DNA of 64,000 nt from contig CAZORE010000008.1 of the NCBI GenBank assembly GCA_964581815.1, positions 1 through 64,000 of the forward strand, read 5' to 3'. Below, piece after piece: positions 35,623 to 43,727 of the stretch. This DNA is from Trebonia sp964581815 (GTDB taxonomy: Bacteria; Actinomycetota; Actinomycetes; Streptosporangiales; Streptosporangiaceae). Under the pieces are notes generated by a model. The model was not told the origin of the DNA and made no database searches. It saw only the letters and a program-made list of their open reading frames with translations. Numbering within the stretch: the stretch's first letter is position 1; each line of letters opens with the position of its first letter. Both the position numbers and the translations under genes were made by a program.

Positions 35623-35667
35623 GTGACGTCCGGCCTGATTATTATCGGCAGGCGCGTCGGCAGCTAG
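35623..35667 (+). CDS. Leader peptide of cimA (Leu-Ile-Ile-Ile)
   Basis: A 14-codon reading frame, MTSGLIIIGRRVGS, starting GTG and ending TAG. It holds Leu followed by three Ile codons, ATT ATT ATC; ATT is rare in this GC-rich genome. It lies 143 bases upstream of citramalate synthase, the committed enzyme of a pathway to isoleucine, and is followed by stem-loops and an intrinsic terminator. This is the arrangement of a ribosome-mediated attenuator that senses charged tRNA-Ile. Too short to prove as translated from sequence alone. Confidence 0.65.
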   Translation: MTSGLIIIGRRVGS

Positions 35668-35749
35668 GGCGGCAGCCCTAGTCGCGGCCAGGGAAGCTGA
35701 GCCACGATGCCGACGCGCAGACCTCTCGTGTTCCACGAGGGGTCTTTTT
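35652..35749 (+). terminator. Attenuator region and intrinsic terminator upstream of cimA
   Basis: The terminator pairs AGACCTCTCGTG (35719-35730) with CACGAGGGGTCT (35734-35745) across a TTC loop, followed by T5 (35745-35749). Upstream, GCGCGTCGGCA (35652-35662, inside the leader peptide) pairs perfectly with TGCCGACGCGC (35708-35718), enclosing a hairpin CTAGGGC/GCCCTAG (35664-35681). I could not derive the exact antiterminator pairing by eye. Confidence 0.75.
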
Positions 35750-35809
35750 GTTTGCGGTGAAATGCGCTGGCTCGCCACCAAAACGACACGGAAGAAACGG
35801 AAAGCGACA

Positions 35810-37414
35810 ATGCTCGACGACCAGTTCCACGTCTACGACACCACCCTGCGCGACGGGGCACAGCAAGAGGGCCTGAACCTCACGGTTGCCGACAAGCTGG
35901 TGATCGCGAGGCACCTGGACCGGCTCGGCGTCGGGTTCATCGAGGGCGGCTGGCCGGGAGCCATTCCGAAGGACACCGAGTTCTTCCGGCGCGCCCAGAC
36001 CGAGCTCAGCCTTGAGCACGCCACGCTCGCGGCGTTCGGCTCGACGCGCAAGGCGGGTGTCGCCGCCGCGGACGATCCGCAGGTCGCCGCGCTCCGCGAG
36101 TCGCGCGCCCCGGTGGTCACCCTGGTTGCTAAGAGCCATGACCGGCACGTGGAACTCGCGCTGCGGACCACGCTTGACGAGAACCTCAAGATGATCGCCG
36201 ACACGGTGCGGCACCTGCGGGCGGGAGGCCAGCGGGTCTTCCTCGACGCCGAGCACTTCTTCGACGGCTACCGGTCCAATCCCGGGTACGCGCTCGAGTG
36301 CGTGCGGGCCGCGGCGGAGGCCGGCGCGGACGTGGTGGCGCTGTGCGACACCAACGGCGGCATGATGCCCACCGAGCTCGCCGATATCGTCCATCACGTC
36401 GCCGAGGCGACCCAGTCGCGGCTGGGTATCCACTGCCACGACGACACCGGCTGCGGCGTGGCGAACACCCTGGTCGCCGTCGAGGCGGGCGTCACTCACG
36501 TGCAGGGCACCGCCAACGGCTACGGCGAGCGGGCCGGCAACGCGAACCTGTTCAGCGTCGTCGCGGGCCTGCAGCTCAAGAAGGGCAGGCGGGTACTCGA
36601 CGGCGGGGGCATCAGGGAGATGACGCGGATCGCGCACGCGATCAGCGAGGTGACCAACGTCACGCCGGACAGCCACCAGCCGTACGTCGGCCTGTCCGCT
36701 TTCGCGCACAAGGCCGGGCTGCACGCCTCGGCGATCAGGGTCGACCCCATGCTCTACCAGCACATCGACCCCGCCGAGGTCGGCAACGACATGCGCATGC
36801 TCGTCTCCGACATGGCGGGCCGGGCGTCGGTGGAGCTCAAGGGCCGCGAGCTCGGCTTCGACCTGTCCGGCGACAAGGAGGTCATCGGCCGGGTGACCGA
36901 CCGGGTCAAGGACCTTGAGGCGAAGGGCTACTCCTTCGAGGCCGCGGACGCGAGCTTCGAGCTGCTGCTCCGCGACGAGCTGGCGGGCGAGCGCAAGCGG
37001 CACTTCACGGTCGAGTCCTGGCGGGTGATCGTTGAGCAGCGCGAGGACGGCCCCATGTCGACAAGCAAGGTCACCAGCGAGGCCACGGTCCGCCTCCAGG
37101 CCAAAGGCGAGCGCGTCGTCGCGGTCGGCGAGGGCAACGGCCCGGTCAACGCGCTCGACCGCGCGCTGCGCGCCGCGCTTGAGCAGACCTTCCCCGAGCT
37201 GGCCTCCCTGGAGCTGACCGACTACAAGGTCCGCATCCTCGAGGGCTCGGCCGGCACCGGCGCGATCACCCGGGTGCTCATCGAGTCGAGCAACGCCGAG
37301 GGCGACGCCTGGTCGACGGTCGGCGTGGACGAGAACGTGATCTCCGCCTCCTGGCATGCCCTGGAGGAGGCGGTCAGCTACGGCCTGCTCCGCGCCGGCC
37401 GCGTCCCCGAATAA
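35810..37414 (+). CDS. cimA: (R)-citramalate synthase
   Basis: Condenses pyruvate and acetyl-CoA to citramalate, giving 2-oxobutyrate for isoleucine without threonine deaminase. At 534 residues it has the HMGL-like barrel: HVYDTTLRDGAQQEGLNLTV with the catalytic Arg-Asp, GVGFIEGGWPGA (CimA-typical), the metal ligands in GIHCHDDTGCGVANT and VQGTANGYGERAGN. A LeuA_dimer allosteric domain starts at about residue 400 and probably binds isoleucine. EGGWPGA and QQEG favour CimA over LeuA or homocitrate synthase. ATG at 35810 is chosen with GGAAAG upstream; ATG at 35762 adds a Lys/Arg-rich 16 residues. It lies downstream of the Ile-rich leader and terminator. Confidence 0.93.
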   Translation: MLDDQFHVYDTTLRDGAQQEGLNLTVADKLVIARHLDRLGVGFIEGGWPGAIPKDTEFFRRAQTELSLEHATLAAFGSTRKAGVAAADDPQVAALRESRAPVVTLVAKSHDRHVELALRTTLDENLKMIADTVRHLRAGGQRVFLDAEHFFDGYRSNPGYALECVRAAAEAGADVVALCDTNGGMMPTELADIVHHVAEATQSRLGIHCHDDTGCGVANTLVAVEAGVTHVQGTANGYGERAGNANLFSVVAGLQLKKGRRVLDGGGIREMTRIAHAISEVTNVTPDSHQPYVGLSAFAHKAGLHASAIRVDPMLYQHIDPAEVGNDMRMLVSDMAGRASVELKGRELGFDLSGDKEVIGRVTDRVKDLEAKGYSFEAADASFELLLRDELAGERKRHFTVESWRVIVEQREDGPMSTSKVTSEATVRLQAKGERVVAVGEGNGPVNALDRALRAALEQTFPELASLELTDYKVRILEGSAGTGAITRVLIESSNAEGDAWSTVGVDENVISASWHALEEAVSYGLLRAGRVPE

Positions 37415-37418
37415 TCGA

Positions 37419-37480
37419 ACTCCCTTCTTTTGCCCTGACCCCATGGTTCCGGGCACGGCAACGTGCCGAAAGAAGGGAGT
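37419..37480 (+). terminator. Long inverted repeat after cimA
   Basis: ACTCCCTTCTTT (37419-37430) and AAAGAAGGGAGT (37469-37480) are perfect 12-base arms, 38 bases apart, starting four bases after the cimA stop. A likely transcript end without a T run. The remaining sequence to 37924 has no gene; it holds the 18-base repeat at 37668 and the hairpin at 37776. Confidence 0.5.
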
Positions 37481-37667
37481 CCGCCTGAGGCGCGCCCCGG
37501 AGCGGCACACACAAGCCACCCGCTCCGGGCCGCCCCGTCCCGGCCAGCTCACGAGGCAGCGTCCCGGACGACGGCGGTCGCCGGAGCTGCGGCAGACTCA
37601 CGAGGCGAGCCGTAGCTCAATAACGATCGCGCGTCTCAGCAAAACCACGACAACATCCATCCTCCAG

Positions 37668-37685
37668 AACGAGGGCGTGTTTCAC
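37668..37685 (+). repeat. 18-bp repeat AACGAGGGCGTGTTTCAC, copy 1
   Basis: Identical to 55055-55072. Both copies lie in intergenic DNA downstream of an amino-acid biosynthesis gene (cimA, aroF) and are followed within 12 bases by CCGATGG. Function unknown. Confidence 0.8.
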
Positions 37686-37775
37686 CCGATGGCTCCCGCC
37701 ACTCCCGTCCCTCCCGCCCCGCGCCCGAGGGCGGGAGGCCAGGCCCGGCAGAGCCAGCCGACCCGACCGGACGGA

Positions 37776-37819
37776 TAGTGGACATTTGGGCACACTCCCA
37801 TGTACCCAAATGTCCACTA
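37776..37819. repeat. 19-bp inverted repeat, possible bidirectional terminator
   Basis: TAGTGGACATTTGGGCACA (37776-37794), loop CTCCCA, and the complementary arm 37801-37819 with a single mismatch. It is AT-richer than its surroundings. It lies between cimA and the MFS gene, about 105 bases upstream of the MFS start. Confidence 0.6.
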
Positions 37820-37888
37820 TCTTCGCGGTCGGCCGCCGCGATGGCAGGAAACGAGGGTTTTGGCGGCTTCCTGCCATCGACTAACCCT

Positions 37889-37924
37889 TTGGCCCGCCGC
37901 GAAGTTCGCGGCTATTGTGACCTG
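37889..37924 (+). promoter_or_regulatory. Promoter candidate of leaderless MFS gene
   Basis: TTGGCC (37889-37894), an 18-base spacer, TATTGT (37913-37918), then six bases to GTG at 37925. Spacing places the transcript start at the start codon. Confidence 0.45.
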
Positions 37925-39196
37925 GTGCGTGGTTCCGGGCAGCGGGGAGAAGTGCGCCCGGCGCGCTGGGCCGTGTCGGCGCATTTCCTGGTCATGGGGC
38001 TGACCGGCGGGGTGTGGATGGCCCGCATCCCGGCCGCCAAGGCGCAGGCGCACCTGTCGGACGGCATCCTCGGCATCGCGCTCTTCGCGGTACCGGCCGG
38101 GCTGGTACTCGGCTCCGCGCTGGCGGAACGGCTGGTCGACCGGGTGGGCAGCGCCCCGCTCGTCCGGATCTTCGGCATCGGCGGCTGTGCCGCCGCCGTG
38201 ACACCGGGCCTGGCGCACGCCCTGCCGGGGCTCATGGTGGCCCTGTTCGCCATCGGCGTCAGCGGCGGCCTCCTCGATGTGTCGCAGAACGCACAGGGTG
38301 TTCAGATCGAGGCGCTCTACGAGCGGCCGGTGATGTCGTCGATGCACGCCTGCTACAGCCTCGGCGCGATCCTGGGGTCACTGGCCGGGGGTGCCTTCGC
38401 CTGGGCCGGCGTCGCGCTGCTCCCCTCGCTAGCCGCCGCCGGCGTCACCGGAGCCCTGATCATGGGCACCGCAGGCCGCTGGCTCCTCCCGGGTACCGGC
38501 CGCACCGGGCACCAGCGGCCCGGCGGTCCGGTGCCGGGTGAGCCGCCGCCTGTCCCTGGAGGCGCAAGCGCCACGGAAACGCCGTCTGTCACCAGGGGGC
38601 AGGTCCGGCGACTGGTCCTCGCGATTGGCGTGCTCGGCATCTGCGCACTGGTCGGCGAGGGCGCGGCGGGGGACTGGTCCGCCGTCTACCTGCGCGACAA
38701 CCTAGGTACAAGCGCCGGGTTCGCCGCGCTCGGCTTCGCCGCGTTCTCCGCCACCATGACCCTCGGCCGCGCCGCGGGGGACCGGCTCATCCACCGCTTC
38801 GGTGTCGTCCCCGTCATCCGGGCCTGCGGCGTGACCGCGACCGCCGGGCTGGCGCTGGCCCTCGCCACGCCGGTCCCTGCCGTTACCGTCGCCGGGTTCA
38901 CCGCCTTCGGCGCTGGCCTTTCGATCGTCGTGCCCCAGGTGTTCGCGGCCGGCGGCCGCGCCGACGCGGAGCGCCCGGGATCGGGCCTCGCGAAGGTCGT
39001 CGGCCTCGGCTACGCCGGCCTGGCCGCGGGCCCCGCGGTGATCGGCGCGGTCGCGAGCCGGACCGGCCTGCACCTGGCGCTGTGCATCCCGCTTGCCCTG
39101 GCGGCCTGGATCGCGGTCGCGGCACCCGTGCTGCGCACGCGCCAGAGCGGCACCGATGACCGCAGCCTCGTCGAGGCGAACCAGAGAAGCGACTGA
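37925..39196 (+). CDS. MFS transporter
   Basis: A 423-residue major-facilitator protein with about 12 TMs. Signatures are ISAHF-like TM1 (AVSAHFLVMGLTGGVWMARIP), GLLDVSQNAQGVQIEALYERPV typical of the bacterial fucose/YbjJ-like MFS branch, a Pro/Gly-rich central loop, and the second-half signature LGRAAGDRLIHRFG. Substrate cannot be read from sequence; the branch contains sugar and drug-like exporters. GTG at 37925 fits a leaderless promoter; the in-frame ATG at 37778 would place 49 residues across an inverted repeat, and GTG at 37952 is another option. Confidence 0.85.
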   Translation: MRGSGQRGEVRPARWAVSAHFLVMGLTGGVWMARIPAAKAQAHLSDGILGIALFAVPAGLVLGSALAERLVDRVGSAPLVRIFGIGGCAAAVTPGLAHALPGLMVALFAIGVSGGLLDVSQNAQGVQIEALYERPVMSSMHACYSLGAILGSLAGGAFAWAGVALLPSLAAAGVTGALIMGTAGRWLLPGTGRTGHQRPGGPVPGEPPPVPGGASATETPSVTRGQVRRLVLAIGVLGICALVGEGAAGDWSAVYLRDNLGTSAGFAALGFAAFSATMTLGRAAGDRLIHRFGVVPVIRACGVTATAGLALALATPVPAVTVAGFTAFGAGLSIVVPQVFAAGGRADAERPGSGLAKVVGLGYAGLAAGPAVIGAVASRTGLHLALCIPLALAAWIAVAAPVLRTRQSGTDDRSLVEANQRSD

Positions 39197-39271
39197 GCCC
39201 TGGCTCGCCCGTTCGGCACAAACGTACGGCCCCGATCGCGCACCCGAGCCCGGCCGGCATACCTTATGCAC

Positions 39272-39517
39272 ATGGACGACAAGGACATCATGGCCCGGAT
39301 CGGCGACCTGATCGAAGAAGAGCACCAGCTCCGGGGGCAACTCGCGCAGGGAGAGCTCAGCTCGGAACAGGAGCGGGAGCGCCTTCGTTCCGCTGAGGAG
39401 GCGCTAGACCAGTGCTGGGACCTGCTGCGTCAGCGCCGGGCGCGGCGGCAGTACGGGGAGAACCCGGACGCCGCCGAGGTCCGCCCGGTGCCTGAGGTGG
39501 AGGGATACCAGCAGTAG
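39272..39517 (+). CDS. DUF2630 family protein
   Basis: An 81-residue, highly charged helical protein (MDDKDIMARIGDLIEEEHQL, EERERLRS-like heptads, LDQCWDLLRQRRARR) of the uncharacterised DUF2630 family, predicted coiled coil. ATG at 39272 is six bases after a -10-like TACCTT (39260-39265), fitting a leaderless start; ATG at 39266 would add two residues. It stands alone between the MFS and FAH genes. Confidence 0.85.
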   Translation: MDDKDIMARIGDLIEEEHQLRGQLAQGELSSEQERERLRSAEEALDQCWDLLRQRRARRQYGENPDAAEVRPVPEVEGYQQ

Positions 39518-39598
39518 CGGCGTCGGCGTCGCTCGGCGCTCCCCGCGAGAGCCCGGGGCAAGTAGGCTCGAAGGCGACAAACGAAGCGAAGGAGCATC

Positions 39599-40405
39599 GT
39601 GCGTATCGCGAGGTTCGCCGTAGCCGACGGAGTGGCCTACGGCGTCGTTGAGGGTGAGTTCGGACAGCCGCAGACGATCTCGGAGTTGCACGGACATCCA
39701 TTCGGAGTCGACCCTGCGGGCGTGCGGGTCAGCGGCAACCGCTATCCCCTGGCCGAGGTGCGGCTGCTCGCCCCGGTGCTGCCGTCGAAGGTGGTGGCGG
39801 TCGGCAAGAACTACGCCGAGCACGTCAAGGAGATGCGTGAACTATACGGGGAACTGAAGCTGCCCTCCGAGCCGGTCCTGTTCCTCAAGCCGTCCACGTC
39901 GGTGACCGGGCCCGGCGATCGCATCGCCTACCCGGTGAAGATCACCGACCGGGTGGACTATGAGGGGGAGCTCGCGGTCATCATCGGCCGGCTCTGCCGC
40001 GACGTGCCCAAGGAGCGCGCCGCCGACGTGATCTTCGGCTACACCTGCGCCAACGACGTGACCGCCAGGGACCTGCAGGCCAGGGACGGGCAGTGGACGC
40101 GGGCGAAGGGCTTCGACACGTTCTGCCCGCTCGGCCCGTGGATGGAGACGGGGGCCGACCCAGCCGACCTGGGCATCACCACCACGGTGAACGGGGCGGT
40201 CAAGCAGCACGCGCGCACGTCGGAACTGCTCTGGGACGTCCCGTCGCTGGTCGAGTACGTGTCCTCGGTGATGACCCTGCTGCCAGGCGACGTCCTGCTG
40301 ACCGGCACCCCGGAAGGCGTCGGCCCGCTGACCGACGGCGACGAGGTGTCGGTCACCATCGAGTCGATCGGCACCCTGACCAACCGCGTGGTCATCCGCG
40401 ACTAG
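39599..40405 (+). CDS. Fumarylacetoacetate hydrolase family protein
   Basis: A 268-residue FAH-superfamily enzyme, metal-dependent hydrolases, decarboxylases or isomerases acting on beta-diketo acids in aromatic catabolism. Recognisable parts are VVAVGKNYAEHVKEM, PVLFLKPSTSVTGPGD, metal-ligand region VDYEGELAVIIG, NDVTARDLQ, KGFDTFCPLGPW and GDVLLTGTPEGVGPL. Substrate is unknown: fumarylpyruvate hydrolase or oxaloacetate tautomerase activities are common for this length. GTG at 39599 with AAGGAG upstream. The end overlaps the convergent esterase gene by 14 bases. Confidence 0.9.
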   Translation: MRIARFAVADGVAYGVVEGEFGQPQTISELHGHPFGVDPAGVRVSGNRYPLAEVRLLAPVLPSKVVAVGKNYAEHVKEMRELYGELKLPSEPVLFLKPSTSVTGPGDRIAYPVKITDRVDYEGELAVIIGRLCRDVPKERAADVIFGYTCANDVTARDLQARDGQWTRAKGFDTFCPLGPWMETGADPADLGITTTVNGAVKQHARTSELLWDVPSLVEYVSSVMTLLPGDVLLTGTPEGVGPLTDGDEVSVTIESIGTLTNRVVIRD

Positions 40406-41405
40406 CGCGGCTTGGCGCGGCGTACCCGGGCAGGTGGTCGCGGAGGTGGGCCAGCTGGCGCTCGGCGTGGGCGGCAGGCCAGTCGTGACCGCTGTACGGG
40501 AAGACGGCGATCTCCTTGTCCGCGGTTATCTCGTTGTACGCCGCGAAGACGGTCGACGGCGGGCAGATATCGTCCATCAGGCCGACGCTCATCAGCGTGG
40601 CCGCGGTGATCCGGCGGGCGAGCAGCGCGCAGTCGATGTACCGCAGCGTGTTCAGCGTCGGCTCGATGAGCTGGACGTTCTTTGCGAGGAACTCGGGAAT
40701 CTCGGTATACGGCGCGTGCGGGGCGAGCGTGATCGCCCGCTGGATGTCGCACAGGAACGGAACGTCGGCGTGGCACACCCGCACGGCGTCCGGGCGCAGC
40801 GCGGCGGCGGCGAGCGCCAGCGCGCCGCCCTGGCTGCCGCCGGTCACCGCGATGCCCGGCGCGGCGCCGGCGCCCGCGGCGCCCGCCAGCTCGATGGCGG
40901 TGTCCACCGCGCGCGCGGCGTCGGTGAACATCCGGGTGTAGTAGTAGTCCTCGGGGCTGGTGATTCCCCTGGTCATGACGAGGGAGTTCTCCGGGCCGGT
41001 CCCGGTGGCCCCGTCGGGGGTCGCGCCGCTCGCCCACCGGCCGCCCTGGCCGCGGCTGTCCATCACGAGCAGCGCGTAGCCGACCGCGGGCAGCAGCATG
41101 TGCTCGGCCGGCGTGCCGCGTCCCCCGCCGTAGCCGATGAACTTGACGATCATGGGTGCGGCGGGCGTGTCCCGCGGCCGCAGGTACCAGGCCCGGACTG
41201 GGTCGCCGCCGCCACCGGAGAACTCGACGTCGTACACCTCGACCGGGTCGTACAGCCGGGGCTGGTGCGGCGTGAGGACGGGCGGCCGGGCGAGTGCCCG
41301 CGCCGCCTCGATCCGCCGCGCCCACCAGTCGTCGAGCCCTTCCGGCTCCTGCGTGCTCGTGCGGTACTCGCGCAGCTGCTCAAGGGGCAAGTCGTACCAG
41401 GGCAT
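40392..41405 (-). CDS. CE7-family acetyl esterase (acetylxylan esterase / cephalosporin-C deacetylase type)
   Basis: A 337-residue alpha/beta hydrolase of carbohydrate esterase family 7, which removes acetyl groups from xylo-oligosaccharides and small molecules. It begins MPWYDLPLEQLREY, typical of the family. It contains the RGQGGR oxyanion segment, the nucleophile elbow TGGSQGGALALAAAAL, the acid region GLMDDICPPSTVFAAYN and the catalytic His in YSGHDW. No signal peptide, so it would act on imported acetylated sugars. It lies next to the GH-A glycosidase and sugar-type regulator, supporting intracellular hemicellulose use. ATG at 41405; an in-frame TTG six bases upstream is less likely. Confidence 0.92.
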   Translation of the reverse strand: MPWYDLPLEQLREYRTSTQEPEGLDDWWARRIEAARALARPPVLTPHQPRLYDPVEVYDVEFSGGGGDPVRAWYLRPRDTPAAPMIVKFIGYGGGRGTPAEHMLLPAVGYALLVMDSRGQGGRWASGATPDGATGTGPENSLVMTRGITSPEDYYYTRMFTDAARAVDTAIELAGAAGAGAAPGIAVTGGSQGGALALAAAALRPDAVRVCHADVPFLCDIQRAITLAPHAPYTEIPEFLAKNVQLIEPTLNTLRYIDCALLARRITAATLMSVGLMDDICPPSTVFAAYNEITADKEIAVFPYSGHDWPAAHAERQLAHLRDHLPGYAAPSRASRG

Positions 41406-41476
41406 GGGCAAACCAATCGCCAGGAAATGGGGCCGAAGTAGCCAAAGCGTACGCGGCGTCGTCGGGATGCGGGCGG

Positions 41477-43426
41477 CTAGCTTTCGGTGATCTTGAAGAC
41501 CTTGACGCCGAACGGGGGCAGGGTCACCCTGTCCACGATCTCGGTCCCGCCGAGCGGGGTCAGCCCACGGGGCGGCTCGCGGTCTGCCGCGCAGCCGAGG
41601 ACGGGCTTGACGGTCACCTCATCGGCGGCGTGGCTGGCGATCACCGCGAACCGCGTGCCGTCCCGGCGGACAAGGACGTCGCAGGCGACGCCGGGCTCGT
41701 CGACGCTCACCGGCCGCCGCACGCCCGCGTGCGTAGCGAGCGCTCCGTAGAGGGCGACGGTCGCGTCGGGATTGACCCGGGGCGCGGCCGAGGCCATGTA
41801 CTCGAGCGGGTAGGTGCACAGGATCAGCGAGCCGCGGCCCGCCTGGCGCCTTAGCAGTGCGGGCCGGCCGTGGGCATCGGTCGCGATGACCTCCGCGGTG
41901 GTGGGGCTGACCGGCAGGTAGGCGCGGGCGTGCTCGTTACCCGCGACGGGGAAGGTCAGCGTGGTGCTCCGGCTCAGGCCGCCGAAGTCCCTGGTGAGGG
42001 TGAGTTCCGCCACGTCGTCGGTTACCCGGTCGACCATGCCGACGTCGAGCTGGTGCCTGACGCCGAACAGCTCGTTCATCGCGCCGTAGGACGGCCCCCG
42101 GTGCCAGGACACGTCGCCCGCGCAGTAGGACACGTAGACGGTGGCGCCGTCGCTCGCCAGTTGCTCGAGCGCGGCGGCGGTGGGGGCGAGCAACTGCTTG
42201 ACGGACGGGGCGAGGTAGAGCCGGGCACCGGGCTCGATCCCGTCCGTTTCCCGCGTCAGCACGGGCGGCAGGTCCGCGAGCCGCGCGGAGATATAGCCCT
42301 GGTGCAGGGCCCGGGCGACCGCGGAGTGGCTGTCCGGCGAGCTGAACGGGTACTGGGTGTCCAGGTAGCTGGGCACGATGAGGGCGGTGTCGGTGTCGGC
42401 GCGCTCGCAGTTCGCGTAGTCGATGGCGGCCAGGGTCTGCGCGAAGGCCTTCATCTCCTTGAGCGTCGCCTTGGGGGTGCCGTGCGCGTTGGTGAGGCCG
42501 AAGTTCTGCTCGAACGCGTGATGACGGTACGGGTCCTGGCCAGGGAGCGCGAAGTCGGTGTTGTTCCAGGCGATCCAGCCGGTGGCGCCGGCCAGCAGCG
42601 TGCTGTGCAGCACGTGGCGGTAGTACGTGGCGGCGTTGGCGTCGGAGGCGAAGTCGGAGCTGACGCCGAACTCCTCCATGATCACCGGCTTGCCGAACGT
42701 CCCGGCCAGCTCGCAGGCGACGGCGGCCGCGTAGCGTTGCCTGACCGGGTCGTCGCCGACGGGGTAGATGTGCGGGCCGAGGAAGTCGGTGAGCTCGGAT
42801 ACCTCGGTCAGCCGGAACCCGTTGTCGTTGCCGGTCACCTCGATGCCCCAGGCGCCGTCGCCCAGCGAGAACGGCTGGTGGCCGCCGGCCGCGCGTACCG
42901 CGTCCCTGATGATCCGCGCCCAGCTGGCAACGACCTCGTGATCGGTGTCCGCGCCGCCGTAGAGCGGCATCTCGTTGGAAACCAGCCAGCCGGCGACCGC
43001 TGGGTGGGCGTGGAAGCGGCGGACCATCTCGGCCGCGAACCAGGCCTGCCGGCCGACCAGCCAGACGTCGTTGTAGAGGTGGCGGTCGTTACGCCAGGCG
43101 GGGTCCCAGTTCTCCCCGGACATGTGGCCCACGATGAAGGTCGGGATCGTGCTGAGGCCGTGCTCGGAGTGCCGGTCGAGGAAGTCGGCGAACCGCGCTG
43201 TCATCGTCTCGTCGATCTCGTACGGGCCGGGCATGAAGTCCGGCCAGTAGAAGAACGACCTGGTCATGGTGAGGCCGTGGCGCGTGAGCACGGCTAGCTC
43301 GGCGCTGACGACCGCCGGGTCATAGCGGCGCCACATCAGCGGGCCGCCGGTCCGGGACCAGAAGTTCGCACCGAGCCAGTTGGCCGGCGCCCCGCCGGTC
43401 ATAACCCTTGATGTGTTCCTGCGCAC
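41477..43426 (-). CDS. Clan GH-A glycoside hydrolase (GH5-like cellulase fold)
   Basis: A 649-residue glycosidase. The (beta/alpha)8 barrel begins NWLGANFWSRTGGPLMWRRY. The acid/base is the Glu of VSNEMPLYGG and the nucleophile the Glu of VIMEEFGVSS, the paired Asn-Glu and Glu pattern of clan GH-A. A barrel-associated middle domain (LAPSVKQLLAPTAAALEQLA, glutamine-amidotransferase-like) and a C-terminal beta-sandwich follow. This layout fits GH5-like or related beta-glycosidases rather than a classical secreted cellulase. No signal peptide is seen. GTG at 43426 with GAGGAG is chosen; ATG at 43402 is an alternative, and the upstream start at 43612 runs across the regulatory region. A shared operator-like motif lies 57 bases upstream. 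Confidence 0.85.
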   Translation of the reverse strand: MRRNTSRVMTGGAPANWLGANFWSRTGGPLMWRRYDPAVVSAELAVLTRHGLTMTRSFFYWPDFMPGPYEIDETMTARFADFLDRHSEHGLSTIPTFIVGHMSGENWDPAWRNDRHLYNDVWLVGRQAWFAAEMVRRFHAHPAVAGWLVSNEMPLYGGADTDHEVVASWARIIRDAVRAAGGHQPFSLGDGAWGIEVTGNDNGFRLTEVSELTDFLGPHIYPVGDDPVRQRYAAAVACELAGTFGKPVIMEEFGVSSDFASDANAATYYRHVLHSTLLAGATGWIAWNNTDFALPGQDPYRHHAFEQNFGLTNAHGTPKATLKEMKAFAQTLAAIDYANCERADTDTALIVPSYLDTQYPFSSPDSHSAVARALHQGYISARLADLPPVLTRETDGIEPGARLYLAPSVKQLLAPTAAALEQLASDGATVYVSYCAGDVSWHRGPSYGAMNELFGVRHQLDVGMVDRVTDDVAELTLTRDFGGLSRSTTLTFPVAGNEHARAYLPVSPTTAEVIATDAHGRPALLRRQAGRGSLILCTYPLEYMASAAPRVNPDATVALYGALATHAGVRRPVSVDEPGVACDVLVRRDGTRFAVIASHAADEVTVKPVLGCAADREPPRGLTPLGGTEIVDRVTLPPFGVKVFKITES

Positions 43427-43482
43427 GCGGTCTCCTCGCCGGTCTGGATGAGTCTTCCCCGTCGGGGTGGCGGCGACCGGGA

Positions 43483-43497
43483 CTATACCGGTTAAGT
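43483..43497. promoter_or_regulatory. Operator-like motif, site 1 (glycosidase side)
   Basis: CTATACCGGTTAAGT, exact reverse complement of 44993-45007. It is an imperfect palindrome around CCGG, as LacI-family sites often are. It lies 57 bases upstream of the glycosidase start. Confidence 0.6.
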
Positions 43498-43549
43498 ATT
43501 GGATAGTACATGGTGGGGGCGACTGTCTAGGGGGTCCAGGATCTGTTGC

Positions 43550-43604
43550 GGGACGCGTCCCGGACTTACCCGGGATTTTCCCTGGACTTACCGGGACGCG
43601 TCCC
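43550..43604. promoter_or_regulatory. Paired GGGACGCGTCCC palindromes upstream of the LacI gene
   Basis: GGGACGCGTCCC occurs at 43550-43561 and 43593-43604, each a perfect 12-base palindrome with central CG; the second extends to 16 bases. Centres are 43 bases apart, about four helical turns, allowing a looped repressor. They lie 125-180 bases before the LacI-family start. Confidence 0.55.
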
Positions 43605-43621
43605 GGACGCATCCCGGTTAT

Positions 43622-43636
43622 GCTTAACCGGGATAG
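43622..43636. promoter_or_regulatory. Operator-like motif, site 2 (regulator side)
   Basis: GCTTAACCGGGATAG, matching ACTTAACCGGTATAG at 44993 in 13 of 15 positions. It lies 92 bases upstream of the LacI-family gene and suggests autoregulation. Confidence 0.5.
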
Positions 43637-43727
43637 CGAGCCCGCATTGTCCTGTGCCCGGCCGAGGGCCTGCCCCGGCCGTCCGCGTCAGGCGCAGCGG
43701 TCTCTGACGCACCGCCCAGGGGGGCCG

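Noticed and set aside
33422..35800. ssrA (tmRNA) gene next to smpB
   Set aside because: No tRNA-Ala-like ends or ANDxxxALAA tag sequence seen; the 15-base interval after smpB leads directly into the PBP-like gene.
37668..37780. Short protein containing NEGVFH shared by two intergenic regions
   Set aside because: Similarity stops after the 18-base repeat and the downstream frames diverge; better treated as a DNA repeat than as a coding family.
37778..37924. ATG at 37778 as start of the MFS protein
   Set aside because: It would run the first 49 residues across an inverted repeat and has no ribosome site; GTG 37925 fits a leaderless promoter and a normal MFS N-terminus.
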